A DNA stretch of 64,000 nt. Origin: Pseudomonas sp. Leaf48. GTDB taxonomy: Bacteria > Pseudomonadota > Gammaproteobacteria > Pseudomonadales > Pseudomonadaceae. Of this stretch, positions 53,618 through 62,673 are shown one piece after another; position 1 is the stretch's first letter; each line of letters begins with the position of its first letter. A program made the position numbers and the translations under genes. The notes beneath the pieces were generated by a model. The model saw only the letters and a program-made list of their open reading frames with translations. It ran no database searches and was not told the DNA's origin. The stretch spans positions 147,757 through 211,756 of the forward strand of contig NZ_LMLH01000028.1 of assembly GCF_001421885.1 (NCBI RefSeq), in the 5' to 3' direction.

Positions 53618-54964
53618 TTACAGCAGCGGGAGCGAGTAACTGAGGATCACGCGGTTTTCGTCCTGGGAGCGTGTGTTCGGCAGGTCGGTGCGCCAGGTGG
53701 CATTTTTCCAGGCCACGCCAAGGTTCTTCAACGGGCCTTCCTGTACGACGTAAGCAACGCTCAGGTCGCGTTCCCACTCGGAAGCTCCGCTGGCCGCCTC
53801 ACCACCGCGAGCGTTGACCGTATCGATGTCGTCACCGTGCAGGTAAATCAGACCCGCCGTCAGGCCTGGCACCCCGACTTTGGCAAAGTCGTAGGAGTAG
53901 CGTGCTTGCCAGGTACGTTCGCCGGCACGGCCGAACTTCTGGATTTGCATGTCGGTGATGGTGTAGTTCGACGAACCGTCACCCTGGTTCAACCACGGGA
54001 AGTCGCTGCTACCGTTGCTGACCTGGTAACCACCACCGAAGGTGTGACCGGCAACCGTGTACAGGAACAGGCCGCTGTACAGGTTGTTGTCGACCTTGCC
54101 TTTGCCGTTGGCTGCGCCTTTGTAGTTACCCGTGGTGTAGTACAACGGGTTGCTGCCGTTGGCACCGTCGTCGGAGCTGTTGAAGTAGCGCAAGTCAGAC
54201 TTCAGGATGCCCGGACCGATAGCCCAGTTGTGCACCAGACCGAGGAAGTGCTGCTTGTAGAAGTCTTCCAGATTGCCATAGTAGTACTGGGCGGTCAGGT
54301 CTTTGGTGATTTTGTAGTCACCGCCGCCATAGATGAATTTGTTGCTGTCGCGAGCCGCTGCGCTACGGCCGTTGGCGCCGGAAATGGATAACTGTTGGTT
54401 GTTGCTCGAGTTACGCCCTTTGACCTGCTCGATCTGGCCACCGATCAGCGTCAGATCCTTGAACACGTCGTTGGAGGTGAGTTGACCACCCTGCCAGGTT
54501 TGCGGCAGCAGTCGACCGTCGTTGGTCACGATAACCGGCAGTTTTGGCTGCAGGGTGCCCAGTTTCAGCTCAGTCTGGGAAATCTTGGCTTTGGCAGTCA
54601 GGCCCAGGCTGGAGAAGTCATCAACCGCTTCGCCGTTGGACTTGCTCGGGAACACGGTGCCGCCGTACGAGTTACCGCTGGCGCCGTTGGTGCCGCCACC
54701 CGAATCCAGCTTGACGCCCAACAGGCCGATCGCATCGACACCGAAGCCGACGGTACCTTGGGTGTAGCCGGAGATGAAACGCAGGTCGAAGCCCTGGCCC
54801 CACTCTTCGTTTTTGTTCGGACCGGTACCGTCACGGTAATCGGTGTTGATGTAGAAGTTGCGCAACCCCAATGTTGCCTTGCTGTCTTCGATAAAACCCG
54901 CGGCGCCTGCCTGTTGGGCCACAACCCCAACGGCCACAGCCATGGCCAAGGTGGATTTGTTCAT
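53618..54964 (-). CDS. OprD-family outer membrane porin (copy 1)
   Basis: A 448-residue porin with a signal peptide (MNKSTLAMAVAVGVVAQQAGA). The mature start GFIEDSKATLGLRNFYIN is the OprD-family hallmark, followed by alternating beta strands and a C-terminal VILSYSLPLL ending in a hydrophobic residue, as for 18-stranded OprD barrels. The family imports small organic anions or basic amino acids. Placement beside lsfA/ssu and the AT-rich upstream motif suggest uptake of sulfonates or related compounds; this is inference. Confidence 0.92.
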   Translation of the reverse strand: MNKSTLAMAVAVGVVAQQAGAAGFIEDSKATLGLRNFYINTDYRDGTGPNKNEEWGQGFDLRFISGYTQGTVGFGVDAIGLLGVKLDSGGGTNGASGNSYGGTVFPSKSNGEAVDDFSSLGLTAKAKISQTELKLGTLQPKLPVIVTNDGRLLPQTWQGGQLTSNDVFKDLTLIGGQIEQVKGRNSSNNQQLSISGANGRSAAARDSNKFIYGGGDYKITKDLTAQYYYGNLEDFYKQHFLGLVHNWAIGPGILKSDLRYFNSSDDGANGSNPLYYTTGNYKGAANGKGKVDNNLYSGLFLYTVAGHTFGGGYQVSNGSSDFPWLNQGDGSSNYTITDMQIQKFGRAGERTWQARYSYDFAKVGVPGLTAGLIYLHGDDIDTVNARGGEAASGASEWERDLSVAYVVQEGPLKNLGVAWKNATWRTDLPNTRSQDENRVILSYSLPLL

Positions 54965-55332
54965 GTTTCGCTCCTCTGATTTCTAATTCTGTGTTTCTGG
55001 TCCTGGATCTGTCGCCCGGGATCCTCAAACGCATATTTCGCGGCAACCGTCTAAACCGGTCTTTTGGCCGCGGCAGGATACAGCTTCATAATTCCAAAAA
55101 GAATTGATTGAACAATCCTTCATACCAGTTAGGAATATGCCCATTCAGGGCAAGTTCGAGTATCGGCCGTCTGGCCAATGCCTGAACCGATCAATGTGTT
55201 GGGAGATGTAAAGTAGACACAATCCAGGACTCATCCGTGACTCCGGGACGGCGTTACTTTAGGCCGAAAGATAAAAAAGCTAAAAAGAATAAAAAACAAC
55301 AATGATATTCTTTTTGGAAATATAAGAAAAAC
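54965..55332. promoter_or_regulatory. Upstream region of oprD copy 1 with repeated AAAAAGAAT motifs
   Basis: TTCCAAAAAGAAT occurs at 55092-55104, and its reverse complement ATTCTTTTTGGAA at 55307-55319. Another AAAAAGAAT (55282-55290) forms a 9-bp dyad with ATTCTTTTT (55307-55315). AATTC-caaaaa-GAATT (55090-55105) is itself a small dyad. No gene in this 368-base stretch. Confidence 0.5.
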
Positions 55333-55373
55333 CGCGTAAAAAAGCCCCGCCAGCAGGCGAGGCTCTTTTACGC
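55333..55373. terminator. Terminator of the second oprD gene
   Basis: GCGTAAAA...GCC and GGC...TTTTACGC form a long imperfect stem around CAGCAG, with A-rich and T-rich arms; it follows the stop on the minus strand. Confidence 0.75.
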
Positions 55374-55378
55374 AGTGA

Positions 55379-56710
55379 TTACAGGAAGCTGTAGGTGTAG
55401 TTGAAGATCAAACGAGTCTGATCTATATCGGGGCTGTTGGTGACTTCACTGCCACGGTAAACGGCATTACGCAGCGTTACGCCCAAACCTTTGAGGGCAC
55501 CCTGCTGGATGGTGTAATCGATGCGCATATCGCGTTCCCACTCGGATGAATCAGGGCCACGGCCGTTCGTTGCCTTGATGTTGTCACCGTGCAGATAAGC
55601 AATCGCGGTTTTAAGGCCCGGTACACCCAGTGCCGCAAAGTCGTAGGAGTACTGACCGAACGTCGTGTTTTCACCGGCACGGATAAAGCTGTTAACCATG
55701 GCGTCGGTGAACGAGTAGAAGCTGGCGCCACCGTTGCCTTCCGGGCGACCTCTACCATCGACTACGCTGCCCTGGTTCAGGAAGACGAAACCACCGTCAT
55801 CGCTTACACGCTGGTGGCCCAACAGGAACGCGTTGCCACCCAGGGTGTAGGTGAACATGGCGCTCCAGGTCTTGTTGTCGACCTCACCCAGGTTCTTGGC
55901 GTAACCGCCGTTGTTGTTGAAGCGGTAGCCTGGATCGCCGTTCTTGCCGTCAGAGCCGCTGTCGAAATAGCGGATATCCGTCTTGAAGGATTGTTTGGCA
56001 TCGATCGTGAACACATGGACCAGACCAAGGAAGTCCTGCTTGTAGTAGTCCTTCAGATTCGAATGGTAGTACTGCAGGGTCAGGTCTTTGGTGACCTTCC
56101 AGTCGGCACCGGCGTAGCGGAACTGGTTGCTGTCCTGGGTACCACCATTGACGGCCAGGCCGGTGGAGTTGGACGAGGCACGACCCGCCGAGTGTTCCAG
56201 CTGACCTGCGTTGAAGGTTACGTTGTCGATTTCCTTCGACGTGATGGTGCCACCGTCAAAGGTCTGTGGCAGCAGGCGACTGTCGTTCGCTACCAGAATC
56301 GGCAGGCTTGGCTGCAGAGCGCCACCCAGGTGAGCTTCGGTTTTCGAGAAGCGAGCCTTGACGTTAGCGGCCGCACGGCTCCACTCGTCTACGGCCGAAC
56401 CATCGGTATCGCTTGGGAAAAACGTATTGGCGTCCGGATGATGGCCCTTGCCACCGTCCAGATGGATCCCCACCAGCGCCTGGGCGTCGATACCGAAACC
56501 AACAGAACCCTGAGTGAAGCCCGACAGATAATCAAACTTCAGGCCTTCGGCAGACTCTTTCTGATCCGCACCGCCTTCGCGGTTATCGTTGTTGAAATAC
56601 ATCGTGCGGGAACTGACGGAAGCCTTGCTGTCTTCGATGAAACCTGCGGCGCCTGCCTGCTGCGCCAAAACCCCTACGGCTACGGCAAGAGCCAAGGTGG
56701 ACTTGTTCAT
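55379..56710 (-). CDS. OprD-family outer membrane porin (copy 2)
   Basis: A 443-residue tandem paralogue of copy 1 with an almost identical signal peptide (MNKSTLALAVAVGVLAQQAGA) and mature start GFIEDSKASVSSRTMYFN. SRLLPQTFDGG and DGDNIKATNG-type strands are shared, while extracellular loops differ, so substrate preference probably differs. The C-terminus is LIFNYTYSFL. The ATG at 56710 has GAGGAG; the in-frame upstream extension is rejected. Confidence 0.92.
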   Translation of the reverse strand: MNKSTLALAVAVGVLAQQAGAAGFIEDSKASVSSRTMYFNNDNREGGADQKESAEGLKFDYLSGFTQGSVGFGIDAQALVGIHLDGGKGHHPDANTFFPSDTDGSAVDEWSRAAANVKARFSKTEAHLGGALQPSLPILVANDSRLLPQTFDGGTITSKEIDNVTFNAGQLEHSAGRASSNSTGLAVNGGTQDSNQFRYAGADWKVTKDLTLQYYHSNLKDYYKQDFLGLVHVFTIDAKQSFKTDIRYFDSGSDGKNGDPGYRFNNNGGYAKNLGEVDNKTWSAMFTYTLGGNAFLLGHQRVSDDGGFVFLNQGSVVDGRGRPEGNGGASFYSFTDAMVNSFIRAGENTTFGQYSYDFAALGVPGLKTAIAYLHGDNIKATNGRGPDSSEWERDMRIDYTIQQGALKGLGVTLRNAVYRGSEVTNSPDIDQTRLIFNYTYSFL

Positions 56711-57261
56711 TGTGAAGCTCCTCTGGATTCTAATTGTTGTGTTCCTGGTTTCGAGTCGACGCCCGAAAATCCTAAGATGAGCGATTAGCGCCAGACCGTG
56801 ACTCACAAGTCAATCGTAACCATGTGTGTCTACGACCATCGTCTAATGCCCGGCTTTTGGGTCACTGCAAGGTGTTGCGTATGTCATAAACCTGAAAAGA
56901 ATTAGCTGGCTCTTTTCTAAGACCATTTAGGCATTTAGCTCTGCGCCGCAACCGCTGCGGCCTAGAGCCAGAGCCGCTCGCAAGCTAATTACTAAATGGT
57001 ATTTATTGGTGGTTTTTTAGTTCGTTTAGCGCTCACGCAATTCGGAAACAATGCTTTTACCGAAAGGCGGCCCATGCCAATCAGACGCGCACTATCCGGA
57101 TCAATTGTTACAGTTTGTGTATCGACGGCGGTTTCTTCGGCGCCCAAACGGGGAGTCTCACGGTTGGTTATCAAATCAGCATCGACCCTAGCGTTTCCGG
57201 ATGCCAAGGCACAGCAAAGCACTGCGCTGCTGGACGGCGGCATGGCCAAGGCGATTGGTAG
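56711..57261. other. Intergenic region upstream of oprD copy 2
   Basis: A 7-bp dyad GAAAAGA/TCTTTTC (56894-56917) lies about 184 bases upstream of the porin start. Short frames cover 56996-57277 (+) and 56992-57492 (-), but neither resembles a known protein. The stretch looks like decayed sequence. Confidence 0.4.
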
Positions 57262-57351
57262 ACGGCGAAGTTCCTGAAGGAACAAGGGAAGGTTGAAACG
57301 GTGCTGGCGGACTATTCGCCCTATGTCAGTGCGAAGTTTGTGGCTGAGTAG
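57262..57351 (+). pseudogene. Fragment of a substrate-binding protein gene (SsuA/TauA-like C-terminus)
   Basis: Twenty-nine codons ending in TAG read TAKFLKEQGKVETVL, then ADYSPYVSAKFVAE. This resembles the C-terminal tail of sulfonate/taurine-type ABC binding proteins (FLKxQGK...YxPYV). A stop codon lies immediately upstream in frame, so only a remnant persists. The match is by eye and short. Confidence 0.4.
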
Positions 57352-57352
57352 T

Positions 57353-57378
57353 GATCGTTCCCACGCGCGGGAACGATC
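57353..57378. repeat. Perfect 10-bp hairpin downstream of argA
   Basis: GATCGTTCCC-acgcgc-GGGAACGATC. No T-run follows, but it lies 16 bases from the argA stop and could end that transcript. Confidence 0.6.
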
Positions 57379-57394
57379 AGGTGGGGCAACTCGG

Positions 57395-58693
57395 TTACAG
57401 GGCTTTTTCGAAGATCTTCGAATTACGCTGGTAGTTGTACAGCGATGCCCTCGCCGACGGCAGGCGCTCGACGCTGCTCGGCACGAAACCACGTTCGCGG
57501 AACCAGTGCGCAGTACGGGTGGTGAGGACGAACAGGGTTTTCAAACCCTGAGCCCGGGCACGGGTCTCGATGCGCTCCAGCAACTCATCACCACGACCGC
57601 CATGGCGATACTCCGGGTTCACCGCCAGGCACGCCAGCTCCCCGGCATCCGAATCGGCAATCTGATACAACGCCGCACAGGCGATGATCATGCCCTCTCG
57701 CTCAACCACGCTGAACTGCTCGATTTCGCGCTCCAGTACTTCACGGGAGCGACGCACCAGGATGCCCTGCTCTTCCAGCGGGCTGATCAGATCCAGCAAA
57801 CCGCCGACGTCCTCGATGGCCGCTTCGCGCACCACCTCGAATTGCTCCTGGGCCACCAGCGTACCGCCACCGTCGCGGGTGAACAGTTCGGTCAGCAGCG
57901 CGCCGTCTTCGGCGTAGCTGACAATATGGCTGCGAGCCACACCACCGCGGCAAGCCTCGGCCGCCGCATCCAGCAGTTCCGCCTGATAGTTGCTGCCCAG
58001 ACGCTGCAGATGCGCCGGCACTTGCTGCGGACGCAACTCGCGAACCAGACGCCCGTTCTCATCGATCAGGCCCGGCTCGGAGCCGAACAGCAGCAGCTTG
58101 TCCGCGCCCAATTCGATAGCCGCGCGGGTCGCGACGTCTTCACAGGCGAGGTTGAAGATCTCGCCGGTCGGCGAATAACCCAAGGGCGACAGCAGCACGA
58201 TGGAGCGTTCGTCGAGCAGGCGGTTGATACCCTTGCGGTCGACCCGGCGCACTTCGCCGGTGTGGTGATAATCGACGCCTTCAAGCACGCCGATCGGTCG
58301 GGCCGTGACCAGGTTGCCGCTGGTCACCCGCAGGCGCGAGCCCTGCATCGGCGATGAAGCCATGTCCATGGACAGCCGCGCTTCGATGGCAATGCGCAAC
58401 TGGCCGACGGCATCGATTACGCATTCCAGGGTCGCGGCGTCGGTGATGCGCATGCCGTGGTGGTAGTGCGGGGTCAGGCCGCGAGCAGCCAGGCGCGCTT
58501 CAATTTGCGGACGCGAGCCGTGAACCAGTACCAGCCGCACGCCCAGGCTGTGCAGCAGCACCAGGTCGTGGACGATATTGCCGAAATTCGGATGCTCGAC
58601 ACCGTCGCCGGGCAGCATGACGATAAAGGTGCAATCGCGGTGGGCGTTGATGTAAGGCGAAGCGTGACGAAGCCAATTAACGTATTCGGGCAT
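57395..58693 (-). CDS. argA: N-acetylglutamate synthase ArgA
   Basis: A 432-residue enzyme for the first step of arginine synthesis (acetyl-CoA + glutamate). The N-terminal amino-acid-kinase domain (MPEYVNWLRHASPYINAHRD, then LVLVHGSRPQIEARL) binds the arginine inhibitor. The C-terminal GNAT acetyltransferase domain has LAVNPEYRHGGRGDELLERIE as the acetyl-CoA loop and TTRTAHWFRERGF. The ATG at 58693 gives the classical length. Confidence 0.96.
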   Translation of the reverse strand: MPEYVNWLRHASPYINAHRDCTFIVMLPGDGVEHPNFGNIVHDLVLLHSLGVRLVLVHGSRPQIEARLAARGLTPHYHHGMRITDAATLECVIDAVGQLRIAIEARLSMDMASSPMQGSRLRVTSGNLVTARPIGVLEGVDYHHTGEVRRVDRKGINRLLDERSIVLLSPLGYSPTGEIFNLACEDVATRAAIELGADKLLLFGSEPGLIDENGRLVRELRPQQVPAHLQRLGSNYQAELLDAAAEACRGGVARSHIVSYAEDGALLTELFTRDGGGTLVAQEQFEVVREAAIEDVGGLLDLISPLEEQGILVRRSREVLEREIEQFSVVEREGMIIACAALYQIADSDAGELACLAVNPEYRHGGRGDELLERIETRARAQGLKTLFVLTTRTAHWFRERGFVPSSVERLPSARASLYNYQRNSKIFEKAL

Positions 58694-58838
58694 GAACCTG
58701 GGCCTGTAACAAATAGCAGCCAAAAAATGGGCGAAGCGGAAAACGCACAGCGGGCTGATGGTTATCGTCGGAACAGGCTTGGCGACACGCGCGGTCTCCT
58801 CATGAATACGGGTAGAAACATTGGCAATTTATACCTGC

Positions 58839-58864
58839 TGGAGCCGGCTTGCCGGCTCCTACAG
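58839..58864. repeat. Single REP-like palindrome overlapping the argE stop
   Basis: GAGCCGGC-tt-GCCGGCTC (58841-58858) followed by CTACAG. The argE stop codon (58859-58861, minus strand) lies inside the element. Confidence 0.75.
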
Positions 58865-60019
58865 CTTATGTGGGGCCGCTGTCAGGCAGTAATGTTCAAT
58901 CAACTGACGTAATAGATGCACCGTAGGCTGCAAACGTGACATTTCCAGGTATTCCCCCGGCTGGTGGGCGCAAGCGATATCACCCGGACCAAGCACCAGC
59001 GTTTCGCAGCCAAGGCGCTGAAGATAAGGTGCTTCGGTGCCGAATGCCACTGCTTCGGCAGCATGGCCAGTGAGCTTTTCAGCAATTCGCACCACTTGCG
59101 CATCCTCGGCCTGCTCGAAGGGCGGCACTTCGGGGAATAAGGGTGCGTAATCGATCTTCACCTGATGGCGCTCGGCAATCGGGTTGAGCTTGTGCAAGAT
59201 CTCGGCGCGCAGGGCTTGCGGGTCCATGCCCGGCAACGGCCGCAAATCGAACTCCAGCGAACATTGGCCGCAGATGCGGTTGGGGTTGTCGCCGCCATGG
59301 ATGCAACCGAAGTTCATTGTCGGGGTCGGCACACTGAACTGCGGATTGCGGAATTCGCGCTGCCACAACAGGCGCAGACCACGCAGTTCACCGATGGCAT
59401 CGTGCATGGCTTCCAGAGCGCTGTGGCCCAGACGCGGATCGGAGGAGTGACCGCTCTGCCCGAGAATGTCGATGCGCTCCATCATGATGCCTTTGTGCAT
59501 GCGAATCGGCTTGAGCCCGGTCGGCTCGCCGATCACCGCCGCGCGCCCCAGGGGACGACCCGCGGCTGCCAGCGCCCGGGCGCCAGACATTGAGCTTTCC
59601 TCGTCGCAGGTGACGAGAATCAGCAACGGCTGCTTGAACGGTTGGTCGAGCAACGGTATGACCGCTTCGATAGCCAAGGCAAAAAAACCCTTCATGTCGC
59701 AACTGCCCAAGCCCACCCAACGGCCGTCGACTTCGGTCAGTTTCAACGGATCGGTCTGCCATAGCGCGCCATCGAACGGCACGGTGTCGCTATGCCCGGC
59801 CAGCACCAGGCCCCCAGGACCGCTGCCGAAAGTGGCGAGCAGGTTGAATTTGCCGGGATTGACCTGCTGGATGTCGCAGGCAAAACCCAGCTCACCCAAC
59901 CATGTCGCCAACAGATCGATAACCGGGCGGTTGGATTGATCGAGCCCGGGCTGGGTACAACTGACTGACGGTGCAGCGATCAGCGCAGCGAACTGATCTT
60001 TCATGGACGGCAATGGCAT
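58859..60019 (-). CDS. argE: Acetylornithine deacetylase ArgE
   Basis: A 386-residue M20 metallo-deacylase that converts N-acetylornithine to ornithine. GHSDTVPFDGALW carries the first metal His and Asp, GSCDMKGFFALAIEA the bridging Asp, TCDEESSMSGARAL the general-base Glu pair, and FGTEAPYLQRLG the later ligand region. The ATG at 60019 has GGGAG; a long in-frame extension upstream crosses into the divergent gene and is rejected. The last codons are provided by a REP element. Confidence 0.94.
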   Translation of the reverse strand: MPLPSMKDQFAALIAAPSVSCTQPGLDQSNRPVIDLLATWLGELGFACDIQQVNPGKFNLLATFGSGPGGLVLAGHSDTVPFDGALWQTDPLKLTEVDGRWVGLGSCDMKGFFALAIEAVIPLLDQPFKQPLLILVTCDEESSMSGARALAAAGRPLGRAAVIGEPTGLKPIRMHKGIMMERIDILGQSGHSSDPRLGHSALEAMHDAIGELRGLRLLWQREFRNPQFSVPTPTMNFGCIHGGDNPNRICGQCSLEFDLRPLPGMDPQALRAEILHKLNPIAERHQVKIDYAPLFPEVPPFEQAEDAQVVRIAEKLTGHAAEAVAFGTEAPYLQRLGCETLVLGPGDIACAHQPGEYLEMSRLQPTVHLLRQLIEHYCLTAAPHKL

Positions 60020-60176
60020 CGCTGACTCCCGGCTCCCGAATTGAGGTCCATCATAGAACCATCCGATGGCAGGAATAAACCGTTGCGGCGCGCAGGTTTT
60101 GCCAGTGCTGTACACTGCATGACCTTGGCAGCCACACATTCCCCCGGCTGCGCTCCCGATCCTGGATTTTCCGGCC

Positions 60177-61544
60177 ATGCAGAAAGAAACCGAAATCAAA
60201 CTCCGCGTCAGCCGCGAAACCCTCGCCGCCTTGCGCGAGCACCCACTCCTGAAAAAACGCAACAAAAGTGGCTGGGAACGCCGTGAGTTGATGAATCAGT
60301 ACTTCGACACGCCTGAACGCGACCTGGCCCGCGCCAAGGTTGCCCTGCGCCTGCGCCGCGATGGCGAAGAAGTGATTCAGACGCTCAAGACCCGTGGCCA
60401 GAGCATCGCCGGTCTGTCCGAGCGTAACGAGTACGACTGGAACCTGCCCAAAGCCAAGCTCGACGTTAAGAAACTCGACGGCGAATGCTGGCCCGAAGCG
60501 TTGGCCGACCTGGACAAGAAAACCCTCAAGCCGATCTTCACCACTGATTTCGTCCGCGAGCGCGCCGAAATCGCCTGGGGTCGTGGCAAGGCCAAAGTGG
60601 TGATCGAAGCCGCGCTGGACCTGGGGCATGTAGTCGTCGGCAAGCAGAAGGAAGAAATCTGCGAGCTCGAGCTGGAACTGCGCGAAGGCGAACCGGCGGC
60701 CCTGCTGGAACTGGCCGCCGAACTGGCCGAGACCCTGGCCTTGATGCCGTGCGACATCAGCAAGGCCGAGCGCGGTTATCGTTTGTACGACGCCCACAGC
60801 TATTCCCTGAGCCTCCCGGCGCCGCAGATCACTGCCGAAACTCCGCTGGACGACGCCTTCGCCGCGCTGAGCTGGCACTTTCTGGGCAGCAGCCAGCGCC
60901 TGGCCGAACAGTATCGTTTCAACGGTCACTGGCGTTTGTTGCAGGATTGGGTCGAAAGCCTCGCGGAAATGCGCGCCCTGATCAGCAGCCTCGGCCAAGC
61001 CGCTCCACGTCAGTCGACCCACGACCTGCGTGTCGCGCTCGATGCCCTGCTCGAAGACTGGCGCCCGCTGGTACAAGCCGGTGTCGACGACGAAGACGTG
61101 CGCAAAGCCGCGCCGGAGCAGTTCCTCGAAGAGCTGCAAGACCCGCGCTGGGGCCTGTTCTCCCTGACCACTTCGCGCTGGCTGCTGGCCCGCACCTGGA
61201 CCGCCGAGCGCAACACCCGTGGCAATCGCCAAGGCGCTGCGCAACTGGGCAGCTGGCTGCCGCGCCTGCTGGGCGAAGAAGCCAACTCGCTGCAATTGCA
61301 GCGTTATCAGCAACAACCGGAAGACCTCGCCGAGCAACTGCCGCGCATCGAACGCATTCAGGTTTGGCTGCACCATGCGCGCACCGTGCTGGAAATCCCG
61401 GAGATGGACCGCTTGTTTGGCGAGCTGAAACAGTTGGCGCAACTGGCTAACGAGCCGATCACCGATGAATCGCTGGATGCACGCAAGCAGCAGGCGATTG
61501 CTGTTTATCAAAATCGCGCCTGGAAAATGCTGCTGCGCCTGTAA
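60177..61544 (+). CDS. CYTH-CHAD inorganic triphosphatase (YgiF type)
   Basis: A 455-residue protein. The N-terminal CYTH domain starts with the ExExK motif (ETEIKLRV) and shows LRLRRDGEEVIQTLKTRG and ELELELREG, the tunnel residues that bind triphosphate and metal. The C-terminal CHAD domain (from about residue 225) has the conserved His in STHDLRVALDALLEDWRPL and further His/Arg positions that can bind polyphosphate. Family members hydrolyse tripolyphosphate. It is divergent from argE. Confidence 0.92.
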   Translation: MQKETEIKLRVSRETLAALREHPLLKKRNKSGWERRELMNQYFDTPERDLARAKVALRLRRDGEEVIQTLKTRGQSIAGLSERNEYDWNLPKAKLDVKKLDGECWPEALADLDKKTLKPIFTTDFVRERAEIAWGRGKAKVVIEAALDLGHVVVGKQKEEICELELELREGEPAALLELAAELAETLALMPCDISKAERGYRLYDAHSYSLSLPAPQITAETPLDDAFAALSWHFLGSSQRLAEQYRFNGHWRLLQDWVESLAEMRALISSLGQAAPRQSTHDLRVALDALLEDWRPLVQAGVDDEDVRKAAPEQFLEELQDPRWGLFSLTTSRWLLARTWTAERNTRGNRQGAAQLGSWLPRLLGEEANSLQLQRYQQQPEDLAEQLPRIERIQVWLHHARTVLEIPEMDRLFGELKQLAQLANEPITDESLDARKQQAIAVYQNRAWKMLLRL

Positions 61545-61549
61545 TACCG

Positions 61550-61628
61550 CCATCGCCAGCAGGCTGGCTCCCACAGGGGATTTGTGGCGTACACAAAACC
61601 AATGTGGGAGCCAGCCTGCTGGCGATGG
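61550..61628. repeat. REPIN (GCCAGCAGGCTGGC class)
   Basis: CCATCGCCAGCAGGCTGGCTCCCACA faces its inverse, between the triphosphatase and the Lrp-type gene. A single arm of this class is at 46659-46684. Confidence 0.85.
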
Positions 61629-61652
61629 GGCCCACACAATTGCCGCAGAGTC

Positions 61653-62117
61653 TCAGACCGGCAAACTGGTGGTCGACTTGATCTCCGATAACGCCACGAT
61701 CGAATTCACCTCCTGAATCCCCGGTACCAGCGACAGCTTCTCGAAAAAGAACCGCTCGTACGCCTCGATGTCAGCCGCAACGATGCGCAGCATGAAATCC
61801 ACTGCCCCCATCAGCACGTAACATTCCAGCACTTCGGGAAAACCGCGAATCGCCTCGGTAAACTCGGTGAAGTTCGAACGCCCGTGGGCGTTGAGTTTGA
61901 CTTGCGCGAAAATCTGCGTGTTCAGGCCGATTTTCTTGCGGTCGAGCAAGGTTACCTGGCCACGGATTATGCCCTCCTCTTTCATCCGCTGAATCCGCCG
62001 CCAGCACGGCGACTGCGAGAGCCCCACCTGCTCGGCGATCTGTGCGCTGGAAAGTGATGCGTCTTCCTGCAGCAACGCGAGGATCTTGCGGTCGTAGCTG
62101 TCCAACTCGCTCTGCAT
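61653..62117 (-). CDS. Lrp/AsnC-family transcriptional regulator
   Basis: A 154-residue regulator. The N-terminal helix-turn-helix is LDSYDRKILALLQEDASLSSAQIAEQVGLSQSPCWRRIQRMKEEGII. The C-terminal RAM domain (about 70-150) has ECYVLMGAVDFMLRIVAADIEAYERF, a ligand/oligomer interface. Such proteins often sense amino acids and control a neighbouring gene; the divergent small gene is the first candidate. Its size and the SQSPCWRRIQRM wording resemble the BkdR-like subgroup. Confidence 0.92.
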   Translation of the reverse strand: MQSELDSYDRKILALLQEDASLSSAQIAEQVGLSQSPCWRRIQRMKEEGIIRGQVTLLDRKKIGLNTQIFAQVKLNAHGRSNFTEFTEAIRGFPEVLECYVLMGAVDFMLRIVAADIEAYERFFFEKLSLVPGIQEVNSIVALSEIKSTTSLPV

Positions 62118-62244
62118 AAAAAAACCCTGAATTGATTAACAAGCGAATTCAACAATTCTTGAAATGCGCCTTTTAGACCATCATAGAGAAGAAATACCCG
62201 GCGGCGGATGTAAAAATTTCTCCATGGAATCTGGAGCCCTGAAC

Positions 62245-62583
62245 ATGCCGCATCTCGAAGCCGTGAACACCCCACACACCCGCGCCGATGTCTGGAATGC
62301 CGGCAATGCCCATTGCCGGGCCCACTATCAATTGCTGGCCGAAGCCGAGCCGGACCTGCTGTGTCGCGCCCTTAACCTGTTCGCCTTGCAGTTGCTCACA
62401 CCGCAACAAGTGAATGTGCAGCGTCAGGGCGATTTGCTGAACATCGGGATCGTCGTCGACGGTTTGAGCTGGCACCGGGCCCAAGTCATTGCGGAAAAAC
62501 TTCGTAACCTGATCAGCGTCTGCTCGGTCGATCTGCAAGAGGCTGATTGCACATGGGTTGAAATGGCTCAGGCTGCGGGCTGA
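62245..62583 (+). CDS. Small conserved protein of unknown function
   Basis: A 112-residue soluble protein, not recognised. It contains MPHLEAVNTPHTRADVWNAGNAHCRAHYQLL and a mixed helix/strand C-terminal half (LLNIGIVVDGLSWHRAQVIAEKLRNLISVCSVDLQEADCTWVEMA). The ATG at 62245 has GGAG eight bases upstream; an ATG seven codons earlier is possible. It is divergent from the Lrp-type gene and 90 bases before the gspE-like gene. Confidence 0.65.
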   Translation: MPHLEAVNTPHTRADVWNAGNAHCRAHYQLLAEAEPDLLCRALNLFALQLLTPQQVNVQRQGDLLNIGIVVDGLSWHRAQVIAEKLRNLISVCSVDLQEADCTWVEMAQAAG

Positions 62584-62673
62584 AAAACCCCGAAACGGCT
62601 TCATCGGGTAGTGGCCCAACGGTCTGCCGGGCCACGGCTATCCTTGGCGAACTGTTGTTCAAAAGGAGCCCGC

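Noticed and set aside
56996..57277. A 93-codon plus-strand frame upstream of the transporter fragment
   Set aside because: No recognisable motif, an unclear start and a competing minus-strand frame; treated as decayed DNA.
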